This document shows, in pieces, positions 1 through 6,974 of a stretch of 49,675 nucleotides of DNA. The stretch is from an uncultured Lachnospiraceae bacterium (GTDB taxonomy: Bacteria; Bacillota; Clostridia; Lachnospirales; Lachnospiraceae): positions 1 through 49,675 of the forward strand of contig CALWLA010000017.1 in assembly GCA_944381405.1 (NCBI GenBank), written 5' to 3'. Within the stretch, counting starts at the first letter, position 1. Each line of letters opens with the position of its first letter. The notes beneath the pieces were generated by a model. It worked only from the letters and a program-made list of their open reading frames with translations, had not been told where the DNA came from and ran no database searches. The translations under genes and the position numbers were made by a program.

Positions 1-948
1 TCCCACGATATTGGAGATGGATACCACCAGGGTGAAATACAGCAGCATGGCCCTTCTGCCGATGGTCCTGTCGATGGTAAGAAGCTCCGGGATATTGGTG
101 GCCGCTCCTGCCATCAGGAAGGTGATGGCCACGCCGGGAGCCGCTCCCGCTGCCACGATGGCTGCGATAAAGGGAATGTGTCCCACGGCGCAGACATACA
201 TCAGGGCCGCCACCACGGTGATGCCCAGAAGGGACACGAAGCCCGGCTGTCCCAGATAATCCTGGATAAAGGACTGGGGCACTACATTGAAAAGGAATGC
301 GGCCACCAGCATGCCGGATACCATGTATTTGCTGACGGTCACCGCCAGCTCGGTCAGGGACCAGCGCATGCCGCTGACAAGTTTTTCAAAGAAACTGGGC
401 TCCTCCATCTCCAGCTTGATGAGGCCGCCGCCCTCACCCCCTTCGGTCTCCAGGCTTTCCGTGCCCCGGAACACCTTCAGGTTGGGCTGAGCATGGGGAT
501 TGATGCCCACATGCAGCTCATCCCCTGCAAATCTGTTGGTGATCATACCGATGATCATGGGGCCCACAAAGCCGGTGATCAGATAGATGATGGCGATCTC
601 CTTGCCCAGAAGGCCGAATGCCAGCAGCAGGGCGATGGGGTTGATCATGGGGGTGCTGGTCATAAAGGTCAGGGTGGGGCCCAGATAAGCGCCGCTGTAG
701 TACATGCTGATACCGAGGGGAATGGTACCGCAGCTGCAGATGGGAATCAGCATCCCCGTTACCGTAGTCCAGAAGACCCCTGCGATGCGGGTGGAACCGA
801 TGGCAGTCTTCTGAATCTTTTCCGGCTTTAAAAATTCATGCAGCACCCCTGCCAGCAGAAAGCTGAAGGCCATCCAGACGGATGAACTGCAGATCATGTC
901 CCAGGCGGAATACAGGATATCCCACAGGAAACTGAAAAATGTACCCAT
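1..948 (-). CDS. saoE: DUF318/ArsP-like permease, predicted efflux transporter SaoE (3' end cut by window edge)
   Basis: Open from the ATG at 948 to the left edge with no stop, so at least 316 residues are encoded and the C-terminus is outside. The protein is a polytopic membrane protein of the DUF318 (YraQ/ArsP-like) permease family: several hydrophobic segments, a CSCG motif (Cys71, Cys73) before IPLG, and an STPMINP motif near residues 98-104, with a hydrophilic loop around residues 140-190. The family includes ArsP, an exporter of organoarsenicals. Its start codon shares one base with the stop of the upstream thioredoxin-like selenoprotein gene (TAATG), so the two are translationally coupled. 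Pairing with a Sec-containing thioredoxin-like protein suggests efflux of an organometal product; the name SaoE follows that context and is an inference. Confidence 0.8.
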   Translation of the reverse strand, partial: MGTFFSFLWDILYSAWDMICSSSVWMAFSFLLAGVLHEFLKPEKIQKTAIGSTRIAGVFWTTVTGMLIPICSCGTIPLGISMYYSGAYLGPTLTFMTSTPMINPIALLLAFGLLGKEIAIIYLITGFVGPMIIGMITNRFAGDELHVGINPHAQPNLKVFRGTESLETEGGEGGGLIKLEMEEPSFFEKLVSGMRWSLTELAVTVSKYMVSGMLVAAFLFNVVPQSFIQDYLGQPGFVSLLGITVVAALMYVCAVGHIPFIAAIVAAGAAPGVAITFLMAGAATNIPELLTIDRTIGRRAMLLYFTLVVSISNIVG

Positions 949-1202
949 TATAGCTTCAACGCCTCCTCAAAAGCATCTCTGACGGATTTCTTCGTCAGCT
1001 TGGTCACTGCTTTCTTTTCGTTGATCACAAGCATGCTTTTTGTGACCGCTCCGTATTTCTTGATGTAATCAAAATCCTGTCCGGCCCGATAGATCGCTAC
1101 CTCGATCCGGTCGCCGTACTGCTGCTTAAGGGACTCAACCTGGTCCGCAAATACCTCGCATCAAGCGCAGGCGCTGATGTATTCGATACAAGGCTTCTTC
1201 AT
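948..1202 (-). CDS. saoT: Thioredoxin-like selenoprotein SaoT with in-frame UGA (Sec14)
   Basis: Reading from ATG 1202 with the UGA at 1163-1161 taken as selenocysteine gives an 84-residue protein. The start has a Shine-Dalgarno (GGGAGG type, at 1213-1220). Near the N-terminus is C12-A-U14-C15, a CxxC redox motif with Sec as its third residue, followed by an amphipathic helix and a short thioredoxin-like alpha/beta pattern ending in a charged helix; the usual cis-proline is not evident. Read as a stop, the UGA would leave only 13 residues. The frame stays open for 70 codons after the UGA and ends at TAA exactly where the permease begins (TAATG). A hairpin suited to a bacterial SECIS lies 15-30 nt after the UGA. 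Small thioredoxin-like selenoproteins belong to the SAO system. No selenium machinery genes are in the window. Confidence 0.82.
1131..1146 (-). promoter_or_regulatory. Candidate bacterial SECIS hairpin of saoT
   Basis: In the mRNA, GGAC pairs with GTCC around the loop CAGGTTGA, 15 to 30 nt after the UGA. An extra C-G pair with one bulged A would leave loop AGGTT, close to the AGGUCU loop of the E. coli fdhF SECIS as I remember it. The loop G residues lie about 21-22 nt from the UGA, inside the usual 16-37 nt spacing. The stem is short. Confidence 0.6.
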
Positions 1203-1228
1203 AACGCAATATCCCTCCCTCTCCATCG

Positions 1229-1249
1229 GACAGGCTGTCAACGCCTGTC
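1229..1249. repeat. Inverted repeat GACAGGC-N7-GCCTGTC in the saoT leader
   Basis: A perfect 7-bp inverted repeat with a 7-base spacer lies just upstream of the saoT Shine-Dalgarno and downstream of the likely -10 box. The centre-to-centre distance of 14 bp would suit a dimeric repressor, or the transcript could fold it as a 5' UTR hairpin. No regulator gene is visible beside it. Confidence 0.5.
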
Positions 1250-1289
1250 AGTGATATTTCATACTTGCATTTTATTTCATTGACTTTGT

Positions 1290-1318
1290 ATTATATCGGA
1301 AAGGAACGGAAAAAGGAA
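1290..1318 (-). promoter_or_regulatory. Possible saoT-saoE promoter
   Basis: On the minus strand a perfect TATAAT (1295-1290) lies 17 bp after TTCCTT (1318-1313), which is only a weak -35. It would give a leader of about 80 nt containing the inverted repeat at 1229-1249. The weak -35 is compatible with activator-dependent use. Confidence 0.35.
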
Positions 1319-1374
1319 CCGAGGGAGCGCCTTTATAAAAAAACCAAATACAGCGCGGGTTTCATATTAACTTT

Positions 1375-1380
1375 TATAAT
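1375..1380 (+). promoter_or_regulatory. Possible -10 box of saoP
   Basis: A perfect TATAAT stands 124 bp before the chosen start. No good -35 was found at 16-19 bp, so this is a weak assignment. Confidence 0.25.
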
Positions 1381-1504
1381 ATTTCTATATCTATAAGGGA
1401 TTTTCTGATAGGATAGTCTGGAAAAATTAACGTAAGTAAATATTTCGGTCGAAAAAGGCCGGAAGGCTTACCACAATTGCATATTGAAGAAAGGAGGAAA
1501 TATT

Positions 1505-2332
1505 TTGCGCGAATCTGCTAGTTCAGTCAACCGGCAAATTGCGGCTTCCCGGAATTCGGACCGGCGTCGCTGGCGCAAAATGGGCGGAAAGAATTATAAC
1601 TTTCATGCCATCATCGCGCTGGTGATCATCTGCCTCGCCTGGACTGTAGCTGCCCATATTGTTGACCAGCCCTTTATTTTTCCTTATTTTGAGGACGTGA
1701 TCTCTCAGGTGCTCTATTCCCTGACAGACCTCTATGTCCTGGAAAACCTGGCCATTACCATGCGGCGCGTTCTGACCGGATGCCTGATCGCCTTTGTCAT
1801 CGGCTATCCTTTAGGCATGCTGATGGGCTTTTTCCCGAAGACCCTGCAGACCCTGTCGCCCTTCATCAACTCCCTGCGGCAGGTGCCTATCATGGCCTGG
1901 GTGCCTCTGGCCATCGTCTGGTTCGGGATCGGCGACGGCCCCACGGTATTCCTGATCGCCTTCAGCGGCATCTTTACCATCATCCTCAATACCGTGGCTG
2001 GCGTACAGGACATCAGCCGGGACTTTTATAACGCAGCCCGTTCCATGGGCGCCAGCACCCTGGGCGTTTTAAAGGATGTGGTGCTGCCGGCTTCCATGCC
2101 AGGCGTGCTCACAGGCGTGCGGCTGGCCATCGGCCTCGGATGGATGTCCGTTATATGAGCGGAGTTCATTGCGACAAGTGCCGGTTTCGGTTACATCATG
2201 GTGGAAGCTCAGGCCGATATGAATACAGCTACCGTTATCGCCTACATGGTTATCGCAGGCGTCATCGGTTTCCTGATCGATATCGTTATGTTAATGGTTG
2301 AGCGGGTGCTCTTGAAATGGAGAGAGGCCTGA
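1505..2332 (+). CDS. saoP: NitT/TauT-type ABC transporter permease with in-frame UGA (Sec218), predicted SaoP
   Basis: The start is set at TTG 1505 because AGGAGG (1492-1497) lies 7 nt upstream; an earlier in-frame TTG at 1484 would put the ribosome site inside the gene. The 275-residue product (one Sec counted) has the membrane segments and cytoplasmic EAA loop of SsuC/TauC-type permeases (AARSMGAS...LPASMPGVLTGVRLAIG, around residues 178-210). An in-frame UGA at 2156-2158 falls in GWMSVI-U-AEFIA, where relatives carry a small residue; the frame then runs 57 more codons with normal permease sequence to TGA at 2330. A hairpin follows the UGA at SECIS distance. No ATPase or binding-protein gene adjoins; a terminator follows at once. 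A nonsense-mutated pseudogene is the alternative. Confidence 0.75.
2178..2194 (+). promoter_or_regulatory. Candidate bacterial SECIS hairpin of saoP
   Basis: GTGCCG pairs with CGGT(T)AC, with one bulged T, around the loop GTTT. The loop lies 26-29 nt after the UGA and begins with G followed by U, both features of bacterial SECIS loops. The stem includes one G-U pair. Confidence 0.55.
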
Positions 2333-2354
2333 TCGAAAGATCACACCAGGAAAG

Positions 2355-2381
2355 GAACTGCCGGAAGGCGGTTCTTTTTTT
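2355..2381 (+). terminator. Rho-independent terminator of saoP
   Basis: An 8-bp stem GAACTGCC/GGCGGTTC with loop GGAA is followed by seven T, 23 bp after the saoP stop. It shows that no further plus-strand gene is in this transcript. Confidence 0.85.
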
Positions 2382-2386
2382 GTGCA

Positions 2387-2418
2387 GAAAAAGATGCGGA
2401 GCATCCCGCTCCGCATCT
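2387..2418 (-). terminator. Rho-independent terminator of the NlpC/P60 gene
   Basis: An 11-bp perfect stem (AGATGCGGAGC/GCTCCGCATCT) with a 5-base loop; on the minus strand it is followed by a run of T (the A run at 2388-2392). It lies just past the stop of the hydrolase gene. Confidence 0.85.
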
Positions 2419-2443
2419 GACTTTGCATATATGCCAATATCTG

Positions 2444-4822
2444 TTACTGGATCAGCCTTCTGTAATAGGGCCAGTTTGCCGACATTTCAGAAACCGTCAC
2501 GTTGTTGGTGACGCCGCCGGTCTCGTGGACCACGATCATGTTGCCGTTGCCTGCCCACTCCAGGAACATCACCACATGGGCGTCGGCGCCGGTCCTGACG
2601 ATGATATCTCCGGGAGCCAGCTCAGATCTTGCGATCCGCTCGCCGCAGCCGATGAGGGTTCCTGTGCTCTGTCCCGCCAGCCGCTGTCCCGTAACGGACC
2701 AGTAGACCCAGTTGATCCATCCGGAGCAATCCAGACCCCGCAGCACCCGGCCCTTGGTATCCGGCGGCACGATGGTGCCGAAATTATTGCTCTCATACCG
2801 GGGACCGCTGGGCTTTCCGCCCCAGTAATAGGGCACCTTGCCTACGGAATGCAGCGCAAAGCTGACAATGTCCTTCCGCTGCTGGGAAACGCTGTCGGGA
2901 ATCCGCGCCAGGTAAGCGTCGATCTCGCTTTCCGTCAGGGGATTCCGCACGTTGATGGCGGAGATGGTCAGGCCATAGCGCTTGAACCAGTCTTCGCTGT
3001 TCAGGGCTCTGGCATAGCCCAGCATCTCCTGGGTCCAGCCCTGCCACGATTCGTTGAAATTGGCTTCGTCGTTGCCCATGGTATCCCGCTGCACGAGGCC
3101 GTTCATATCGTCGATGCCGTAAATGGTCACGGTGATATAAAGATCGATATGTCCCGGACAGGTGGAAACGCTGCGGGTAGTGGTACCGCCGCCGCTCTGT
3201 TCCTGTACATCCGCCGCGAGGCTCGCCTCGTCAGCTCTCTGCTCTCTGCCGGAGGTCTCCATCAGGGCAGCGCCCGGGCCCTCCACCCTGGCTGTCTCAG
3301 GCAGGGTCGCTCCCTGGGCTTCCTGGGTCGTCTGGACTGCCGCAGTTTCCCGGGCTGTCGTAGTGGGCGCTGCTGTGGTCTCCGGCGCTGCCGCTGCCCC
3401 AGTCTCCTGGGCTGCAGGAGCAAGTCCCGGAAGGGTCGCCTCCTCGTTTTCCGCCAGCACATAAGCGCCGCGATAAGACAGTCCCTCGGCGCCTTCTATT
3501 CCGGAGAACGCCGCCAGAGTAGCCTCTCCTGCCGCAGCTTCCTCTGCCGCAGGTACGGTCGCTTCCGTCTGGGGCGCCGCCGTGGTCTCTGGTGCCACCG
3601 TTGTGGGAGCTGCCGTTGTGGCAGGCGCCGTAGTCTCCGGCGCTGTGGTGGCAGCGGCTGCAGTGGAGGGTGCAGTGGTTTCCTGCCGGGTCTCTGACTG
3701 GGTCATGACAGGAAGGGTGGGCGCCTGTTCCCCCGAAGCCCCCGCTTCGGAGCCGCTTCCTTCAGAGCTGCTTTCCCCACCTGCTGCGGAGGTCTGAGCC
3801 TGCTCAGCTGCGGTACCGCCGCTATAGATCAGGGAAGGCGCTTCCTCTGCTCCAAGGCTTTCCCTGCCTGCGCCGGTTCCATCCTCCTGGGTGCCGTTCC
3901 AGGAAATGAAGGGCATGGTGGCCTCCTCTTCCGCCTCCGTCAGGTCGTTGGCAGGGCCGTCGGTCTCCGGCAGGGTATAAACTGCAGGGGCGGATCCTGA
4001 GGATTCCGCCGTGCGCTTTGCCAGGGATTCCTCCAGCAGAAGCTGCTGCTGCTCCTGGGCGATGGCTTCCTCCGCCTCCTCCTGGATGGTCCTGTTGAGA
4101 CAGCCGGAGCAGTAATAAACGTTGCCCATGCTGATGCGGTAGCTGTGGGAATGCTCCCAGAGTTCCTCCGCATATTCCTGCATGGCCTCGGAATCATACA
4201 TATCGTGGAAATAGGAGTAAACGGATGCCATGGCCATGATCTCCTTTACCGCGGAATAGGCGTTGATCCGGTTCCCGTCTCCATCGTAAAAGGCCACGTT
4301 GGCATTTTTGAAGCTGCCGATCTTCCAGGTTGCCGGGTTGTCCGGATCCTGGGAGGAATCCTTGGGATTGTATTTTCCCATGATGCGGGAGGTAGGCAGA
4401 CCCAGCTGCTGGGCCATGGACTGGGGCGTCCGTTCGCTCATGTCGTAGATCTCCGCCATATACTGGGCTTCCTTTGTGGTAAGCTCCGTATAAAGACGGC
4501 CCGCATAGGAATTGATGACGTCGGAAGTATCCGCCCCGTCGGGATAAAAATAGGCCAGGTTCAGCACCGAGGGAGAGGGCTCGTAGGGTTCCTCCTCCAC
4601 GATCTCCGTAAGCCTGGAAGAAAGCTGTGCATACTGATAGCCCGGAACGGAGGAAAGCCCCGCTGCAGAGGCCGTAGCCTCGGAGGCTGTGGCGGCCTGA
4701 CCGCCTTCCTTTCCCGGTTCCGCCTTGATGATCAGGTCAAGTCCCACGGCAAAGGCCACCAGCAGGAAGGATACCAGCGATACGATGATGATCTGTTTTT
4801 TGTTAAGGTCTTTTGTCTGCAT
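2444..4822 (-). CDS. Membrane-anchored NlpC/P60 family cell-wall hydrolase
   Basis: The 792-residue product starts with a short basic segment and one membrane helix (about residues 9-31), so it is anchored with its bulk outside. Residues about 35-270 are a Glu-rich extracellular region of unknown fold. Residues about 320-560 form a low-complexity linker rich in Thr, Ala, Pro and Glu with short TTAAP/PETTA-type repeats, as in wall-spanning linkers. The last 120 residues are an NlpC/P60 domain: Cys699 in LDCSGW, His749 in DAHVV and His766 as likely catalytic residues. NlpC/P60 domains cleave peptide bonds of peptidoglycan stems. The ATG has no Shine-Dalgarno but sits 8 nt after an extended -10 box. 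It is a single-gene unit with its own terminator. Confidence 0.88.
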   Translation of the reverse strand: MQTKDLNKKQIIIVSLVSFLLVAFAVGLDLIIKAEPGKEGGQAATASEATASAAGLSSVPGYQYAQLSSRLTEIVEEEPYEPSPSVLNLAYFYPDGADTSDVINSYAGRLYTELTTKEAQYMAEIYDMSERTPQSMAQQLGLPTSRIMGKYNPKDSSQDPDNPATWKIGSFKNANVAFYDGDGNRINAYSAVKEIMAMASVYSYFHDMYDSEAMQEYAEELWEHSHSYRISMGNVYYCSGCLNRTIQEEAEEAIAQEQQQLLLEESLAKRTAESSGSAPAVYTLPETDGPANDLTEAEEEATMPFISWNGTQEDGTGAGRESLGAEEAPSLIYSGGTAAEQAQTSAAGGESSSEGSGSEAGASGEQAPTLPVMTQSETRQETTAPSTAAAATTAPETTAPATTAAPTTVAPETTAAPQTEATVPAAEEAAAGEATLAAFSGIEGAEGLSYRGAYVLAENEEATLPGLAPAAQETGAAAAPETTAAPTTTARETAAVQTTQEAQGATLPETARVEGPGAALMETSGREQRADEASLAADVQEQSGGGTTTRSVSTCPGHIDLYITVTIYGIDDMNGLVQRDTMGNDEANFNESWQGWTQEMLGYARALNSEDWFKRYGLTISAINVRNPLTESEIDAYLARIPDSVSQQRKDIVSFALHSVGKVPYYWGGKPSGPRYESNNFGTIVPPDTKGRVLRGLDCSGWINWVYWSVTGQRLAGQSTGTLIGCGERIARSELAPGDIIVRTGADAHVVMFLEWAGNGNMIVVHETGGVTNNVTVSEMSANWPYYRRLIQ

Positions 4823-4830
4823 AATGATTT

Positions 4831-4839
4831 AATATAGCA
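4831..4839 (-). promoter_or_regulatory. Extended -10 promoter directly before the NlpC/P60 gene
   Basis: TGC-TATATT on the minus strand is an extended -10 box ending 8 nt before the ATG, with no recognisable -35 and no Shine-Dalgarno. If used, the mRNA would begin at or next to the start codon. Confidence 0.4.
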
Positions 4840-4869
4840 CAAGTCCCGTCTTCATTTTTTACGTTTTGT

Positions 4870-5784
4870 TTAATTATTGCGGATTTTTCCCAGAAGCTCC
4901 GTGAAATAGTCCGGCAGGGGGGCGGAAAATTCCATGTATCTGCCGGTCCTGGGATGGACAAAGCCCAGCACCGCCGCATGGAGGAACTGGCCCCGATCCG
5001 TATAGGGGTCCTTTCTCATGCCGTAAACCGGATCCCCGAAGAGGGGGTGCTTGATGTAGGACATATGCACCCGGATCTGATGGGTCCTGCCGGTTTCCAG
5101 GCGGCATTCCACCAGAGCCGCATCCTGAAAATGCTCCAGCACCCGGTAGTGGGTCACCGCGTTCCTCCCCTTTCCCGGAGCTGCCGGGGCCATCTTCTTC
5201 CGGTCCTTTTCGGAACGGGCGATGGGCAGGTCCACGGTGCCCTCCTCCTCCCGGATATTGCCGTGTACCAGGGCGATGTAACGGCGGGTAATGGAGTGCA
5301 CCGCCAGCTGCTCCGCGATGGCCCTGTGGGCGGCGTCGTTTTTGCAGGCCACCAGAAGTCCCGTGGTATCCTTGTCGATCCTGTGGACGATCCCCGGCCT
5401 GAGCTCCCCGTTGATGCCGGAAAGGCTGTCCCGGCAGTGGAACAACAAGGCGTTTACCAGGGTGCCTGTGCCGTGGCCTGCCGCAGGGTGCACCACCATG
5501 CCCTTGGGTTTATTGACCACGATGAGATCCTGATCCTCGTAGACGATGTCCAGGGGGATGTCCTCCGGCAAAAGAGCCGTTTCCTCCGGAGCCTCCGGCT
5601 CCGGCAGCTGGATCAGATCTCCCTGATTCAGCAGGTAGCCGCTTTTCACCTGGCCGCCGTTTACGGTAATACGGCCCTCCTTCAGCTGTTTCTGTATATG
5701 AGAACGACTCATACCCTCCAGCAGCTCTGAAAGATATGAGTCAATCCTTGTTTTTTCCGTATGCTCGTAGGTAATCGCCGCCAT
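4870..5784 (-). CDS. rluD: RluD/RluA-family 23S rRNA pseudouridine synthase
   Basis: A 304-residue protein with an N-terminal S4 RNA-binding domain (about residues 12-60) and a pseudouridine synthase domain carrying the HRID motif (catalytic Asp137) in GIVHRIDKDTTGLLV and the upstream PAAGHGTGTLVNAL stretch. RluD-type enzymes isomerise uridines in 23S rRNA; the exact site here cannot be told from sequence. The gene lies 47 bp downstream of lspA, the usual lspA-rluD pair of Firmicutes, and is probably cotranscribed with sepF and lspA. Confidence 0.93.
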   Translation of the reverse strand: MAAITYEHTEKTRIDSYLSELLEGMSRSHIQKQLKEGRITVNGGQVKSGYLLNQGDLIQLPEPEAPEETALLPEDIPLDIVYEDQDLIVVNKPKGMVVHPAAGHGTGTLVNALLFHCRDSLSGINGELRPGIVHRIDKDTTGLLVACKNDAAHRAIAEQLAVHSITRRYIALVHGNIREEEGTVDLPIARSEKDRKKMAPAAPGKGRNAVTHYRVLEHFQDAALVECRLETGRTHQIRVHMSYIKHPLFGDPVYGMRKDPYTDRGQFLHAAVLGFVHPRTGRYMEFSAPLPDYFTELLGKIRNN

Positions 5785-5831
5785 GATTCAAATACGCCCG
5801 GAGACCGGGCGCCAAAAGCTCCTTTCAGAGA

Positions 5832-6335
5832 TCAGAAAAAATGCAGTTCCTCTTCCTTGTAACAGAACAGGAACAGAAGGGCCAGCACCACGCAGGAACA
5901 GGTGATGTAAATGTCCGCCACGTTGAATACCGGAAAATCGATGGGTTTGAAATAGATAAAATCCACCACATAGGAATAGCGCATCCTGTCTATGAGATTG
6001 CCCAAGGCTCCCGCCATGACAAACACCAGATCCAGTCCCAGGGGCAGATAGCGTTTCCGGGCCGGCATCCGCAGGATCACAAAAAGGGCCGCCAGGGATA
6101 CCAATATTCCAACAGCATAAAAGAACCAGTGCATCCCTTTCATGATTCCAAAGGCTGCACCGGTATTCTCCGTATACAGCAGTTCCAGCACCCCGTCTAT
6201 TAGGACCACCGGACCGCCGGGCTTTAAAAACCGGACTGCCAGTCCCTTGGTCCACTGGTCAAAAAACACCAGCAGCAGAAGGGCGATGAGAACAGCAAAA
6301 AGCCTTTTCCAAGGAAAAGGCCTTGTCTTAACCAT
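5832..6335 (-). CDS. lspA: Lipoprotein signal peptidase (signal peptidase II)
   Basis: A 167-residue membrane protein with four hydrophobic helices, the normal size for LspA. It has the NTGAAFG motif (residues 57-63) and the two catalytic aspartates, Asp116 in GNLIDR and Asp141 in FNVAD. It removes signal peptides from diacylated prolipoproteins in the cytoplasmic membrane. Its start overlaps the end of sepF by 8 bp, so translation is probably coupled. Confidence 0.95.
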   Translation of the reverse strand: MVKTRPFPWKRLFAVLIALLLLVFFDQWTKGLAVRFLKPGGPVVLIDGVLELLYTENTGAAFGIMKGMHWFFYAVGILVSLAALFVILRMPARKRYLPLGLDLVFVMAGALGNLIDRMRYSYVVDFIYFKPIDFPVFNVADIYITCSCVVLALLFLFCYKEEELHFF

Positions 6336-6858
6336 TAAAATTCAGCGCGCCGGCAGTCTGGGTCCTGACGCCTCCGGAAAGGATATCCTGGAAGTCTCCG
6401 GAAAGGTCGACGCTGCTGGGCGTTGCGATGAAGATAAACTTCGAGATCATCTGCAGATTGCCGTCCATGGAGTAGGTGGCGCCGGAGGTAAAATCGATGA
6501 TGCGCTGGGCAACGTCCATGTTCATGCCCTCCATGTTCAGCACCACTGCCTTACCTGCCAGCAGGTAATCGCAGATATCCCGGGAATCCTCTATAGAAGA
6601 CGGCTTGATCATGGTAACCTCCATGCCGCCGCTGCTCTGACGGATGGGAACCACCTTTCTGTTCAGGAAACCGCCGGTCCGCTTTTCACCGGACTTGCCC
6701 TCTTCCCCTGCGTTCTTCTTTGCAAAAGGTCCTGACTTCCTTCCCTCGGAAGGCTCGTCGTAGCCCTCCTCGTCGTACTCGTCGTCCAGGAAGTAGTCCT
6801 CGTCCTCTTCCTCAGAATTGAACTTGATTCCATCCATGAATTTTCCTAAAAGGCTCAT
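6328..6858 (-). CDS. sepF: Cell division protein SepF
   Basis: A 176-residue protein with an N-terminal amphipathic helix (MSLLGKFMDGIKF, membrane targeting in this family), an acidic and then basic linker (residues 15-75), and the C-terminal SepF domain (VVPIRQ, then DSRDICDYLLAGKAVVLNMEGM). SepF bundles and anchors FtsZ filaments at the division septum. It is first in its operon, with a strong promoter upstream. The ylmG/ylmH/divIVA neighbours common in Bacillus are absent; lspA follows directly. Confidence 0.92.
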   Translation of the reverse strand: MSLLGKFMDGIKFNSEEEDEDYFLDDEYDEEGYDEPSEGRKSGPFAKKNAGEEGKSGEKRTGGFLNRKVVPIRQSSGGMEVTMIKPSSIEDSRDICDYLLAGKAVVLNMEGMNMDVAQRIIDFTSGATYSMDGNLQMISKFIFIATPSSVDLSGDFQDILSGGVRTQTAGALNFNG

Positions 6859-6910
6859 TATTTCTCTCCTATCAAATACTCTGTATCCGTATCATACAGA
6901 CATCCCCTAT

Positions 6911-6939
6911 ATTATCAACAAAATGTAAAGATCTGTCAA
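6911..6939 (-). promoter_or_regulatory. SigA-type promoter of sepF-lspA-rluD
   Basis: TTGACA (6939-6934), a 17-bp spacer and GATAAT (6916-6911) on the minus strand, about 52 bp before the sepF start. It lies in the gap after nadD. Confidence 0.8.
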
Positions 6940-6974
6940 CCCGTATCCGCGTATTTTTTAACAGACTTTTCCTG

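Larger units (their letters stand above)
1203..1504. other. Divergent intergenic region between saoT and saoP
   Basis: These 302 bases hold no gene I can support. They contain the Shine-Dalgarno sites of both flanking genes, TATAAT-like boxes in both directions, and a perfect 7-bp inverted repeat at 1229-1249. The central part (about 1260-1440) is much more AT-rich than the coding sequence on either side, as expected for divergent promoters. Confidence 0.7.

Noticed and set aside
2156-2158. UGA in the ABC permease as an ordinary nonsense mutation
   Set aside because: Not fully excluded, but the frame stays clean to the natural end, a SECIS-like hairpin follows, and a second independent UGA-containing gene lies beside it.
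2423-3697. Plus-strand open frame with Cys/Arg/Gly-rich repeats
   Set aside because: It is the complement of the Thr/Ala-rich linker of the NlpC/P60 protein; the repeats arise from that linker.
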